Shown: positions 30,036-39,833 of the stretch, in pieces
Layout: each line of letters begins with the position of its first letter
Numbering within the stretch: position 1 is the stretch's first letter
Assembly (NCBI GenBank): GCA_937902425.1
Contig: CALFNB010000539.1
Coordinates: 1-64,000 of the forward strand
Direction: 5' to 3'
Origin: an uncultured Acetobacteraceae bacterium
GTDB taxonomy: Bacteria > Pseudomonadota > Alphaproteobacteria > Acetobacterales > Acetobacteraceae
DNA length: 64,000 nt
Program-made: the position numbers and the translations under genes
The notes under the pieces: generated by a model
Seen by the model: only the letters and a program-made list of their open reading frames with translations
Told to the model about the DNA's origin: nothing
Databases searched by the model: none

Positions 30036-30892
30036 AATGTTTTCCGGGAAAGGCCGACGATGCCGGCGGGCCGCAGAAACAGAAAGAGCAGCACGAGGAC
30101 CGTGAAGATGATGCCTTGCGTGGGTGCCATGATGCTCGGCGGCAGGTTAAGAAAGGTGATCGCCCGCGGGATCGCCAGCAGCAGGATCGCACCCACTACC
30201 GGACCGAATGTCGTGCCCATGCCACCCAGTACGACCATGGTCAGGATGGCGGCGGATTGCAGCACCTCGAACTGATCCGGGCTGATGTACTGGAAATAAT
30301 ATGCGTAGACGCCACCGGCGGTCCCCGCGATTCCGCAGCCAATGGCGAAGATCACGATTTTCATGCTGGTGGCGTCGCGACCCAGAGCGGTGAACGCGAG
30401 TTCCTCGTCACGCATGGCGGTGATGGCGCGGCCATACGGACCTGTCACGATGGCCCGAATACCCAGTACCGTCGCCACCGCCAGCAACCCGGAAACCACC
30501 AGGAAAAACGGCGTCCGCGCCGCCCCCGTTACCGTTCCGGGTATCGCCGTCAGTCCTCCTGGGCCTCCGGTAAAATCCAGGTTCTTGATTAACTGTAACA
30601 AACCAAGTTGGAAGCCAAGACTGGCGATCAGCAGATAATCGCCGGAGACTCGCAAGGCCGACGCGGCGAGCAGCACTGACGCGACCATCGCCGCCATGCC
30701 GCCAAGGATGACGTTCAACGGCGCGGGAAGGGAGGAATGGATCGCCAGCAGACCCGCCGTATAGGCACCAATCGCGAAGAAGATCGGATGCGCGACCGTG
30801 GACAAACCGCCATAGCCGATAATCAGGTCATAGCTGGAACTCAGGATCACATAGATCGCGATCAGCACGCCAATCGTCGCGAGGTATTCCAT
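30032..30892 (-). CDS. livM: Branched-chain amino acid-type ABC permease, LivM
   Basis: Polytopic; YDLIIGYGGLSTVAHPIFFAIGAYTAGLL, ITAMRDEELAFTALGRDAT, VVLGGMGTTFGPVVGAILL. Confidence 0.92.
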   Translation of the reverse strand: MEYLATIGVLIAIYVILSSSYDLIIGYGGLSTVAHPIFFAIGAYTAGLLAIHSSLPAPLNVILGGMAAMVASVLLAASALRVSGDYLLIASLGFQLGLLQLIKNLDFTGGPGGLTAIPGTVTGAARTPFFLVVSGLLAVATVLGIRAIVTGPYGRAITAMRDEELAFTALGRDATSMKIVIFAIGCGIAGTAGGVYAYYFQYISPDQFEVLQSAAILTMVVLGGMGTTFGPVVGAILLLAIPRAITFLNLPPSIMAPTQGIIFTVLVLLFLFLRPAGIVGLSRKTL

Positions 30893-30895
30893 CGC

Positions 30896-31795
30896 CTATC
30901 TCCCGGCCAGCAGAAGGCGAAAGCGCGGCAGCCGCACGCCGCGCGGGAACAGCAGGATGGTGACGAACAACACCCCGTACAGCAGCAGGTTTTGCCAGCG
31001 GGAGTCGATCACCAGGATCGAAAAACTCTGGATCAGGCCGAGGAACACCGCAGCCGCGGCGGCGGCGAACACACGTCCAATTCCACCCAGCAAAGTGCCG
31101 ATCACGGCGGTCAGGATCAGTTCAAGTGGCGAGTTCGGCACCACGCCGCCATGCGTGCCGATCAAATACATCGCCGCGACGATGAACAACGCGGCGATGG
31201 CCGATACCACGCGCCAGGCGCGCCGCGCGCTGATGCCGTACAGCTCGGCCAGCCGCGCGTTGTCCGCGACGGCGTTGAGGAACTGTCCCTCCCGCGTCCA
31301 GGTCAGGAACGCGTACAGCAATGCCAGGCCGCCGGCGGCGATCAGAACCGCCGCTTTGTCCCAGTCGCTGACCGCGACATCGCCGATGATGGTTACCGGT
31401 GACAGGATACTTTTGAACAACGTCTCCGGCTCGGTGCCAAACAGCAACGTGATCACGTAGATGATGAACTCGGACAAAATCAAGGTGAAGATGAAGAAGG
31501 TCAGGTTGCTGGAGCCGCGGTCGCGCAACACCTGAAGGCCGAATATCTCAATGACCAAGGATGCGGCACCGGTGACGGCGGCAGCGAGAAGCAACGCCAC
31601 CAAGACCGGCAATTCGAGGAAATCGATCGCGAAGAACATCGTGTAAAACGCGATCGCCATCAGGCCGGCATGGGCGAAGTTCCACAGGCCGGTGACCTTC
31701 AATGTCAACGCGAACCCGACGGTCATCAGGACATAAGGCGCCGATGTCGCGATCCCGGTCCACAGGATCTGCGCCAGGATGACCGGATCGAGCAC
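30896..31795 (-). CDS. livH: Branched-chain amino acid-type ABC permease, LivH
   Basis: Polytopic; LTLKVTGLWNFAHAGLMAIAFY, GVVPNSPLELILTAVIGTLLGGIGRVFAAAAAAVFLGLIQS. Confidence 0.9.
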   Translation of the reverse strand: MLDPVILAQILWTGIATSAPYVLMTVGFALTLKVTGLWNFAHAGLMAIAFYTMFFAIDFLELPVLVALLLAAAVTGAASLVIEIFGLQVLRDRGSSNLTFFIFTLILSEFIIYVITLLFGTEPETLFKSILSPVTIIGDVAVSDWDKAAVLIAAGGLALLYAFLTWTREGQFLNAVADNARLAELYGISARRAWRVVSAIAALFIVAAMYLIGTHGGVVPNSPLELILTAVIGTLLGGIGRVFAAAAAAVFLGLIQSFSILVIDSRWQNLLLYGVLFVTILLFPRGVRLPRFRLLLAGR

Positions 31796-31805
31796 GCTTA
31801 TTGCC

Positions 31806-32957
31806 TCAGGTCAGTGTCGCCAATGGAACGAACGCGCCTTTCTCGACCGTCAGCAGATAGACCGGCTTGTTCACGGTGTGCCCGTCGATGATCATCTTGC
31901 CGGTCATCGGCAGCTCGAACTCCTTGATCGTCAGCAGCGCTTCCTTCAGCGTATCGCCGGTCGCCGGCGTCGATTTCTTGTCGAGATATTCGTACAGCGC
32001 CTTGGTCAGCCAGACCATGTCGTATTGATATTGATCGTAGGGTAGTCCGTTGGGCACGCGGTTTTGCTCCGCTTTCCACCGATCGAGCAACTTTTGCACG
32101 TTCTTGTTGTCATTCACGCCCGGCGCCAGCGACGTCACGATCAGGCCTTCCGCCGCCGGACCGAGCTGCTCCAGGATCTTCGGATTATACGCCGCCGAAT
32201 AACTGGTGACCCGCTGCGCCATCCCGAGCTGGCGCATCTGCGCGATGACCTGCGGCGTGTCGGCGGTCAGGCCATGGATGTGCACGGTGTCGGGGTTCGC
32301 GGCGCGGGTCTTCAGCAACATGCCGGTAAACTCGGTGGCTTTCGGATCATAAGCCTCGAACGCGACGATCGTGCCGCCGGCCTTGGCGAACGTGTCGCGA
32401 TAAAGTTTCGCCGCGTCTATGCCGGTATCGTTATTGATATACAGCACCGCCGCGCGCCGCTTGCCAAGTGTGTCATACATGTAACGAGCCAACTTCGTAA
32501 CGTCCACGTCGGCGAGCGGGAACGTTGTGTAAACGTAATCGCCCAGGTGAGCGATTTCCGGCGCGTTCGCTCCATTATTCAGCGCGAGCACCTTATCCCG
32601 ATTGGCGATCGGCGCCACCGCCTTCACCACGGCGGACCAGGAAACAAAGAACATCGGCAGCTTTTCGACTTCGATGAACCGGTTCGCCGCGTTGATACCG
32701 AGTTGTGGTTCCGCCTGGGTATCGAGCGCGACAATCTCCACCGGCCGGCCCGCGATGCCGCCGGCGTCGTTCACGTCCTTCGCGCCCATCCGCATGCTGG
32801 TGTCGAAGTCTTTGCCATAGCCGGCCTGCGAGCCGGTCAACGGCAAGGCGCTGCCGATCTTGATCGGCTCCTTACCTTGCGCGCGGAGTATGGCGGGCAG
32901 GTTCAGGCTGGCCAACGTGGCCGCGCCGAGCACATTGCGACGAGTTGTGTACAGCAT
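31806..32957 (-). CDS. ABC transporter substrate-binding protein (LivK/Leu-Ile-Val-BP family)
   Basis: Signal-like RRNVLGAATLASLNLPAIL; IKIGSALPLTGSQAGYGKDFDTSMRMGAKDVNDAGGIAGRPVEIV. Confidence 0.93.
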   Translation of the reverse strand: MLYTTRRNVLGAATLASLNLPAILRAQGKEPIKIGSALPLTGSQAGYGKDFDTSMRMGAKDVNDAGGIAGRPVEIVALDTQAEPQLGINAANRFIEVEKLPMFFVSWSAVVKAVAPIANRDKVLALNNGANAPEIAHLGDYVYTTFPLADVDVTKLARYMYDTLGKRRAAVLYINNDTGIDAAKLYRDTFAKAGGTIVAFEAYDPKATEFTGMLLKTRAANPDTVHIHGLTADTPQVIAQMRQLGMAQRVTSYSAAYNPKILEQLGPAAEGLIVTSLAPGVNDNKNVQKLLDRWKAEQNRVPNGLPYDQYQYDMVWLTKALYEYLDKKSTPATGDTLKEALLTIKEFELPMTGKMIIDGHTVNKPVYLLTVEKGAFVPLATLT

Positions 32958-33029
32958 GACGTCTCCTTAGGTCCCTTTGCCGCGCCTCTGCGAGGGCGCA
33001 TCGACGATCCTATCATGCGAGTGGCCGCG

Positions 33030-34376
33030 CTACAGGTCCAGGCCCGCCAGTTCGCCAACCGTCAGTGGCCGCGCCGGGAAGCGCGTGCGATATGGTTCGA
33101 TCTCGCGTGAATGCACGCCGCGCGCGGCGGCGAGCACCTCCGCCGCGGACGGCCCACACATGCGACCCTGACACGGTCCCATCCCGCAACGCGTGAACGC
33201 CTTCAACTGGTTCAGACCCTGACAGCCAAGTTGCGCGGCATCGCGAATTTGCCCGGAGGTTACTTCCTCACAGCGGCAAATTAATACGGAGTCGTCAGGA
33301 TTGATTGGGCGTGGGGCGAACAACGCATCGATGAACGGTCGCGATGCCAGCGTCCTGGCGTGACGCGCGCGTAACGGATCGGCCTCGCGGTCGCGGGTGG
33401 CGGCGTCGATCGCACCCAGCGCGTGCGCGCAGCCCAGAGCGGCGATCTGGCCTGATAAAACGGCGGCGGCAGCACCGCCGACACCGGCGCCATCGCCGGC
33501 GACGATCACCCCCGGCACGGTCGTTTCGCCCCAGACATTGGTCTCCGGCCGCCAACAGCGCTGCTGTTCATGCCAAATGTGGGCACAGCCCAGGGCGCGC
33601 GTGATCTGGATGGAGGGGATGACACCGTCATGCAGAAGCAACGTATCGGCGGGTTCGGTGCGCTGTTCGCCGTTGACCCGGAACGAAATCCGCATAAGCG
33701 CGGCATCGCCGAGCGCGCGAAGATCGGCGGCGCGATGGATCGCGACACGCGCGCGGCGGATCTCCCGCAGCCAGCCAAGCCCTTTGCGGATATCGGCGAT
33801 CGCGGCTGGCGAATGCCGCATCGCTCGCCACCGCGCGGACGGCAGCGCCAGATCCACAATGCCGGCGATGCGGCCGCCGGCGCGGATCGCCTGCACGGCA
33901 TAAAGCACGACCAATGGACCCTGTCCGGCGATCCAGCACGCGCCATCCGGCACAAGGCCACCGGTCTTCAGCGCGATTTGCGCGGCGCCCACGGTCATCA
34001 CGCCGGGCAGCGTCCAGCCTGGGATTGGCATGGGCCGCTCGGTCGTTCCGGTCGCCAGCAGAATACGCCGTGCCCGTGACGTGTGAGCCGCGCCGTTCTG
34101 GGTCCAGAACACAGTTTCGTTTTCAACGCCCCAAACGCTCGCACCATACCGTGCATCGGCACCACTCGCGGCGAATTCGCGGATCAGCGCAAGCCCCGAG
34201 GCTTCATCCGGATCGCTGGCGCCGCGGGCTTCGAGCGCCTGCCAAATTCGCCCGCCCGGCGCCGGGTTCTCGTCCAACAGCATTGTGCGAAGACCGCGCC
34301 GCGCGGTCTCGATCCCGGCGGCGAGGCCCGCGGGACCGGCGCCAACGATGACGATGTCAGTCTCGCTGGGTATCAA
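33030..34376 (-). CDS. NAD(P)/FAD-dependent oxidoreductase with C-terminal BFD-like [2Fe-2S] region (HcnB/opine oxidase subunit-like)
   Basis: DIVIVGAGPAGLAAGIETARRGLRTMLLDENPAPGGRIWQ and C-terminal VLICRCEEVTSGQIRDA..GLNQLKAFTRCGMGPCQGRMCGP. Confidence 0.88.
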   Translation of the reverse strand: MIPSETDIVIVGAGPAGLAAGIETARRGLRTMLLDENPAPGGRIWQALEARGASDPDEASGLALIREFAASGADARYGASVWGVENETVFWTQNGAAHTSRARRILLATGTTERPMPIPGWTLPGVMTVGAAQIALKTGGLVPDGACWIAGQGPLVVLYAVQAIRAGGRIAGIVDLALPSARWRAMRHSPAAIADIRKGLGWLREIRRARVAIHRAADLRALGDAALMRISFRVNGEQRTEPADTLLLHDGVIPSIQITRALGCAHIWHEQQRCWRPETNVWGETTVPGVIVAGDGAGVGGAAAAVLSGQIAALGCAHALGAIDAATRDREADPLRARHARTLASRPFIDALFAPRPINPDDSVLICRCEEVTSGQIRDAAQLGCQGLNQLKAFTRCGMGPCQGRMCGPSAAEVLAAARGVHSREIEPYRTRFPARPLTVGELAGLDL

Positions 34377-34626
34377 CGCGCAGCCCTTCCCGTGCCGGGG
34401 TCATGCAGGTACGCACGCCGCGGCGCCCGTCCACGATCGCGACGCAATCGAAACAGGCGCCCATCATGCACCATGGCCCGCGCGGTGTCCCGGACACCGG
34501 TGTCTGCCGTGTGACCCGAACACCGGCGGCCAATAACGCCGAGGCGACACTGTCCCCGTCACGCGCGCGCAACGGCCGCCCATCGAAGACCATCGTCATT
34601 GGTCCTGCCGCGTCGCGCCGGAACAT
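34357..34626 (-). CDS. (2Fe-2S)-binding protein (HcnA-like small subunit)
   Basis: VFDGRPLRARDGDSVASALLAAG...RTPRGPWCMMGACFDCVAIVDGRRGVRTCMTP; overlaps the next gene. Confidence 0.88.
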   Translation of the reverse strand: MFRRDAAGPMTMVFDGRPLRARDGDSVASALLAAGVRVTRQTPVSGTPRGPWCMMGACFDCVAIVDGRRGVRTCMTPAREGLRVDTQRD

Positions 34627-35802
34627 TCAGTCGACCTGACCTTTCGGCAGCTTCTTCTCGACGATCGCTCCGTACAGCGCGACGCCGTACGGTATCGTCT
34701 CATCGTTGAAGTCGTACTTGTGATTATGCAGCGCCGCGCTGTCGCCGTTGCCGAGATTGATATGCGCGCCCGCCACCTGTTCCATCATGAAGCTGAAATC
34801 CTCCGAGCCCATGCCTGGCGGCGAATGGCGATCGAGATTTTCTTCCCCGACCAGTTCCGCCGCGGCGTCGCCATAAAGGCTCGCCTCGGCCTCATTGTTG
34901 ACCATGGACGCGAAGATGATCCGGAAATCGAGTTTCGCTTCCGCGCCGAACCCGGCGGCGACCGCGGTCGTCAGCCGTTCCATGTTCCGCTGGATCAGCT
35001 TCATCGTGTCGCGTTGCATGGTCCGCACCGTGCCGGCCATCACCGCACTCTGCGGAATGACGTTATACGCGTCACCCGATTGAATGCGGGTGATGCTGAG
35101 CACGGCGGTATCGCGCGCTGAAATGTTGCGGGAAACGATCGATTGCAGCGCGGTGCCCAGATGGCAGGCGACCAGCACCGGGTCGATGCTTTGTTGCGGA
35201 TGCGCGCCGTGCGCACCTTTGCCGGTGATCGTGATGTCAAAAAATGCCCCGCCGGCAGCCCGCGCCCCAGGTCCGGTGATGAATTTACCCACTGGCAATC
35301 CAGGACGGTTATGCATCCCGTAAACCGCGTTGCAGGGAAATCGCTCGAACAGCCCGTCCTTCAACATGGCGAGCGCGCCGCCGACGCCCTCCTCGGCGGG
35401 TTGGAAAATGAAATTGATCGTGCCGTTGAAATTGCGTGTCTCCGCCAGGTATTTCGCGGCCCCCAGCAGCATCGTCGTGTGCCCGTCATGGCCGCAGGCG
35501 TGCATCCGGCCGGGGTTTTGGCTGGCGTAGGGAAGCTCGGTCGCCTCCAGGATCGGCAGCGCATCCATGTCGGCGCGCAATCCGACCGAGGCCTGACCGT
35601 TGCCATTGCGCAATACGCCAACCACACCGGTGACACCGACGCCGCGATGGACTTCAATGCCCCACTCTTCCAGCTTCTTCGCCACCAGATCGGCGGTGCG
35701 GACCTCCTGCAATCCAAGTTCGGGATGCGCGTGGATGTCATGGCGGATGGCGACAAGTTCCTTTTGATAAGAACGGGCGCGGTCGAGGGCGGCCTTGGTC
35801 AT
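34627..35802 (-). CDS. M20 family metallopeptidase/amidohydrolase (hippurate hydrolase-like)
   Basis: IRHDIHAHPELGLQEVRTADLVAKKLEEWGIEVHRGVGVTGVVGVL, GRMHACGHDGHTTMLLGAAKYLAE, QPAEEGVGGALAMLKDG. Confidence 0.94.
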   Translation of the reverse strand: MTKAALDRARSYQKELVAIRHDIHAHPELGLQEVRTADLVAKKLEEWGIEVHRGVGVTGVVGVLRNGNGQASVGLRADMDALPILEATELPYASQNPGRMHACGHDGHTTMLLGAAKYLAETRNFNGTINFIFQPAEEGVGGALAMLKDGLFERFPCNAVYGMHNRPGLPVGKFITGPGARAAGGAFFDITITGKGAHGAHPQQSIDPVLVACHLGTALQSIVSRNISARDTAVLSITRIQSGDAYNVIPQSAVMAGTVRTMQRDTMKLIQRNMERLTTAVAAGFGAEAKLDFRIIFASMVNNEAEASLYGDAAAELVGEENLDRHSPPGMGSEDFSFMMEQVAGAHINLGNGDSAALHNHKYDFNDETIPYGVALYGAIVEKKLPKGQVD

Positions 35803-36938
35803 GCGGGGACTCCGAGTATTTCCGTGTTGTGTTGGCCCAGTTTGGGCGAATCGCCGCGAGGGTGCGGGCGGTGGCCGTCGAACGAGACCGGCAGACCGAC
35901 AACGCGCAAATCGCTGCCCGGCAGTGTGCGCATCATGTCCATCGCCTGCAACTGCTCAGTTTCCGCCAGCTCCGCGATGTTGTTGACGGGCGCGACCGGC
36001 ACGCCCGCCTCGCCGATGATCCCCAGCCAGTCGCGGCGGGTTCTTTCCAGCAATACCGGCTGCATGACGGATACCAGTGCCTCGCGATTCGCCGCGCGTA
36101 TCCGGCCATCGGAAAACCGCGGATCGTCACCCCATTCCGGGTGGTCCATCGATCGTGCGAGCTTCACGAACAGCCGGTCATTGCCGGCGGCGATGCAGAT
36201 CGGGCGATCGGCGGTCTCGAAGATCTGATACGGGGCGAGCGTCGCGCTGGCCGCGCCATGCCGCCGCGGCAGCATGCCCGTCACGCCAAAGCTGTTGAGC
36301 GGACCTTGCACCCACGCCACCGCGCTCTCGAACAATGAGGTATCGACCACGCATCCTTTACCGGTCGCCTCGCGCTGCTTCAATGCGGCGAGCGCGCCGA
36401 TCACGCACCACATGCCGGTCGCCGTGTCATTGATCGCCGGTGCGCAGAATGTCGGCGGATCCTCGGGCCGCCCGGTCAGCGAGACCACCGCGCCATAGCA
36501 TTGCAGCAACGGATCGAAGCCCGGCGCCAGCTTCAATGGTCCCTGGTTCCCGAAAGCCCAGATCGAGCAGTAGATCAGCCGCGGATTCACCGCCATCATG
36601 GCAGCCGGTCCGATGCCAAAATCGTCGACGATCCCGGGTCGTAGATTTTGGATCAGAATGTCAGCGTCACGCACCAGCGTCTTCAGCCGCTCGACATCCG
36701 CCGCGCTCTTGATGTCCAAAGTAATGGACCGTTTCGCACGGTTGTTGCTGTGGAAGCTGACGGAATCGCCATCGATGAACGGAGGCCCCCACAGTCGCGC
36801 GTCATCGCCTCCGTCGGGCTTTTCCACTTTGATCACATCGGCGCCGAGATCGGCCATGATCACGCCCGCCAACGGTCCGGCGAGCGCCTGACCGATTTCA
36901 ATGATCCGCACACCGTCGAGGGGGTTGGGCATGCTCAA
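35799..36938 (-). CDS. CaiB/BaiF CoA-transferase family protein
   Basis: PLDGVRIIEIGQALAGPLAGVIMADLGADVIKVEKPDGGDDARLWGPPF...NRAKRSITLDIKS. Confidence 0.94.
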   Translation of the reverse strand: MSMPNPLDGVRIIEIGQALAGPLAGVIMADLGADVIKVEKPDGGDDARLWGPPFIDGDSVSFHSNNRAKRSITLDIKSAADVERLKTLVRDADILIQNLRPGIVDDFGIGPAAMMAVNPRLIYCSIWAFGNQGPLKLAPGFDPLLQCYGAVVSLTGRPEDPPTFCAPAINDTATGMWCVIGALAALKQREATGKGCVVDTSLFESAVAWVQGPLNSFGVTGMLPRRHGAASATLAPYQIFETADRPICIAAGNDRLFVKLARSMDHPEWGDDPRFSDGRIRAANREALVSVMQPVLLERTRRDWLGIIGEAGVPVAPVNNIAELAETEQLQAMDMMRTLPGSDLRVVGLPVSFDGHRPHPRGDSPKLGQHNTEILGVPA

Positions 36939-37699
36939 CCCTCCAGCTTCAGGCGAGCGCGGAACGGTTCGTCACGCAGGCTGAACTCCTGACCGTTCAG
37001 ATCATCGGCCGCCGGTGTGCACAAATAGACAATGGCAGCGGCCGGGTGTGCGACCGGCGTCAGGTTCTCCCGCGGGATTTTGCTGATCATATTGATGCCG
37101 GAGGCGCGGATCGCGACCTGCATGTCGGTGTCGGTGGTGCCTGGCTGGAAACCGAAAACGCGAATGCCGTTCGCGGGATTTTCCAAAATGATCGCCCGCG
37201 TCAGCATCGCGAGACCGGCCTTGGCGGTGCAGTACGCACTCCAGCCCTCCAGCGGCCGGATCGCGGCGCCGGACGATACGTTGACGATCGTTCCTCCCCC
37301 GGCCTTGATCATGCGGGGCAGCAGCGCGCGGATCGGGTTGTAAGCGCCAATCAGGTTGATCTCGATGTTACGCGCCCAGATCGCGGGATCGCTTTCGGCA
37401 ATGGACGCGATCGGCTCGATCACGCCGGCGTTGTTGATCAGCGCGTCAATCTGGCCGAAGCGGCCTTCGGTTTCGCGGACCAACGCTTCGACCGCGCCGT
37501 AGTCCGAAACGTCGCAGGCGGTGGCACTGGCGCGGCCGCCCGACTCGATGATGCTCTGCGCGACGTTGGCGGCCAGCCTGCCGTTCCGGGCGGTCAGCAT
37601 CACGGTCGCGCCCTCTCGGGCCAGAGCGGCGGCGGCGGCGGCGCCGATGCCGCGGCTCGCGCCGGTAACAATGATGACCTTGCCTGCCAGGCTGACCAT
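36935..37699 (-). CDS. SDR family oxidoreductase
   Basis: GKVIIVTGASRGIGAAAAAALAREGATV, INNAGVIEP, YCTAKAGLAMLTRAI. Start at 37699. Confidence 0.93.
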   Translation of the reverse strand: MVSLAGKVIIVTGASRGIGAAAAAALAREGATVMLTARNGRLAANVAQSIIESGGRASATACDVSDYGAVEALVRETEGRFGQIDALINNAGVIEPIASIAESDPAIWARNIEINLIGAYNPIRALLPRMIKAGGGTIVNVSSGAAIRPLEGWSAYCTAKAGLAMLTRAIILENPANGIRVFGFQPGTTDTDMQVAIRASGINMISKIPRENLTPVAHPAAAIVYLCTPAADDLNGQEFSLRDEPFRARLKLEG

Positions 37700-37772
37700 G
37701 CGGTTTGACTCCTCTTCGCAACCCAGGTTTACGAGACCGTGCGGCGGGCCGCAAACCGGGAGGAGAAGGACG

Positions 37773-38813
37773 ATGCGCGTATCGATGGGGCTGCCGGTGC
37801 ACGACTGGTCCGCCTGCGCCAAGGCGGCGCGGCAGGCCGAGGACGACGGCGTGGATGTGGTCACCAGCAACGAATTGCGCCACGATCCGTTCACCCCCCT
37901 GGCATTCGCGGCCCTGGCGACAGAGCGGGTCGCCCTGGTTCCATCGGTCGCCATTGCCTTCCCACGCAGTCCGATGATTGTCGCCAATCACGCCTGGGAT
38001 TTGCAGCGCCACTCGAAAGGTCGTTTCGTTGTCGGACTGGGCTCGCAGGTGAAGGCGCACAACGAGCGCCGTTTCAGTGTCCCCTGGATCGCACCCGCCG
38101 CCCGTCTTGGCGAGTATGTCGAGTCGCTGCGCGCCATCTTTCGCTGCTGGGAGTACGGGGAGAAGCTGAATTACCAAGGCAAGTACTACAACTTCTCCCT
38201 GATGACGCCGGAGTTCTCGCCGGGTCCGCAAAAGTTGCGATTGCCGCCGATCGCGATGGCCGCCGTGGGGCCGCTGATGCTGAAGACGGCCGCGCGGGTG
38301 GCGGACAGTGTGCGGCTGCATAGTTTCGCGACGCGGAAATATGTCGATGAGGTGGTGCGGCCGCTGCTCGAAACCGAACTCGCCGCGGCCGGTAAGTCGT
38401 TTGATCATTTTGAAATGACCGGCGGCGGATTCATCGCGACCGGCCCGGATGAAAAAGCGGTGCGCGAGGCCGCCGAGAAAGTCCGTTACCGGGTGGCATT
38501 CTATGGCTCGACGCCCGCCTACCGAGGCGTCTTCGACCAGCATGGGGTGGGCGATCTCGGGATCAAACTGAACGCGATGTCGCGGTTGGGCCAATGGAAC
38601 GACATGGCGAAACAGGTGCCCGACGACGTGCTGGACCTGTTCGTCGCTCGCGCACCGTATGAGGGGCTCGCCGAAGCGGTGGAAAAGCGTTACGGCGGCA
38701 TCGTTGACGCCGTGTCGGTGGATTTCGTCGACGGCACGCCCGCGTCGGTACGCCGCGGCACGATCGAGGCGTTGAAGAAGATCCCAAGCCGGTTCAAGGG
38801 GTTTGCCGCGTGA
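37773..38813 (+). CDS. LLM class oxidoreductase (possibly F420-dependent subfamily)
   Basis: TERVALVPSVAIAFPRSPMIVANHAWDLQRHSKGRFVVGLGSQVKAHNERRFSVPW. SD aggagaagg upstream of ATG 37773. Confidence 0.9.
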   Translation: MRVSMGLPVHDWSACAKAARQAEDDGVDVVTSNELRHDPFTPLAFAALATERVALVPSVAIAFPRSPMIVANHAWDLQRHSKGRFVVGLGSQVKAHNERRFSVPWIAPAARLGEYVESLRAIFRCWEYGEKLNYQGKYYNFSLMTPEFSPGPQKLRLPPIAMAAVGPLMLKTAARVADSVRLHSFATRKYVDEVVRPLLETELAAAGKSFDHFEMTGGGFIATGPDEKAVREAAEKVRYRVAFYGSTPAYRGVFDQHGVGDLGIKLNAMSRLGQWNDMAKQVPDDVLDLFVARAPYEGLAEAVEKRYGGIVDAVSVDFVDGTPASVRRGTIEALKKIPSRFKGFAA

Positions 38814-39832
38814 TGGTCGGGCCGCGCCCATTCCGTGACTCGACCCCGCTGATCCCGGACGGTCCCGCGCTGGCGGCGCGGATGCGCTCGGACGGGTATC
38901 TGTTTCTGCGCGGCCTGCTGCCCGCCGATGCGGTGCATGACCTGCAACGCCAGGTGGGAACGATCGTCCGTGACGCCGGCTGGCTCAGGCGTGACCGCGA
39001 GATCGCCGAGGCGGTCGCCGACCCAAACGGCTTTTGTGTCGATCCCGATCCCGCGTATTTAACCACGCTCCGCGCCGTCAACCGGCTGGAGGATTACCAT
39101 CGGCTCAAGCACCATCCCGCGCTGATCTCGTTGTTCGAACGCCTGCTCGGCGGCCCGATCCTGCCGCATCCGCGCGTGCTGATGCGGGCCATCTTTCCGG
39201 AGCGCGAAATCTACACGACGAAGGCGCATCAGGATTTCCCCAACGTCCAGGGCACGACCGAGGTTTACACCGCCTGGTTCCCCTTGATCGATTGCCCCAT
39301 GCGAACCGGCCCGCTACAGGTCGCCGCCGGCTCGCACACCGGTGAGGTCTACGACTTCGACATCGGTCTGGGCGCCGGCGGCATCGAGATCACCGATGCA
39401 TTCGAAGATCGTTGGGTTTCCGGCGCGTTCTCCGTTGGCGACGTGCTGATCTTCCATGGTTTGCTGGTTCACAAAGGTGTGCCGAACCGCGATGACAGGC
39501 TGCGCATGTCGATGGATGTGCGATACCAACTGGTGTCCGAACCATTCAATCCGGATAACGCCAACGCGGATGGTCAACCGTTGGCCTGGGACGATATCTA
39601 CGCCGGCTGGTCGTCGGACGAACTGAAATACTATTGGCGCAAGCTGGATCTGACGATCAAACCGTTCGATCCGGTCTGGTTCAACAAGCGAGACGCCCGC
39701 GCATTCGAACTCGGTGAAACAGGCGATCCGAGAGCACGATCGGTTCTGCAACGAATCGTCGCCCGCGATCCCGATCCGGCGAAACAGGCGCGCGCGAAAC
39801 GGTTACTGGCCACCTTGCCGGACGCTGTTTGA
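38810..39832 (+). CDS. Phytanoyl-CoA dioxygenase family (PhyH) protein
   Basis: DGYLFLRGLLPADAVHDLQRQV ... TKAHQDFPNVQGTTEVYTAWFPLIDCPMRTGPLQVAAGSHTG ... LVHKGVPNRDDRLRMSMDVRYQ (2-His-1-carboxylate). Confidence 0.92.
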   Translation: MMVGPRPFRDSTPLIPDGPALAARMRSDGYLFLRGLLPADAVHDLQRQVGTIVRDAGWLRRDREIAEAVADPNGFCVDPDPAYLTTLRAVNRLEDYHRLKHHPALISLFERLLGGPILPHPRVLMRAIFPEREIYTTKAHQDFPNVQGTTEVYTAWFPLIDCPMRTGPLQVAAGSHTGEVYDFDIGLGAGGIEITDAFEDRWVSGAFSVGDVLIFHGLLVHKGVPNRDDRLRMSMDVRYQLVSEPFNPDNANADGQPLAWDDIYAGWSSDELKYYWRKLDLTIKPFDPVWFNKRDARAFELGETGDPRARSVLQRIVARDPDPAKQARAKRLLATLPDAV

Positions 39833-39833
39833 T

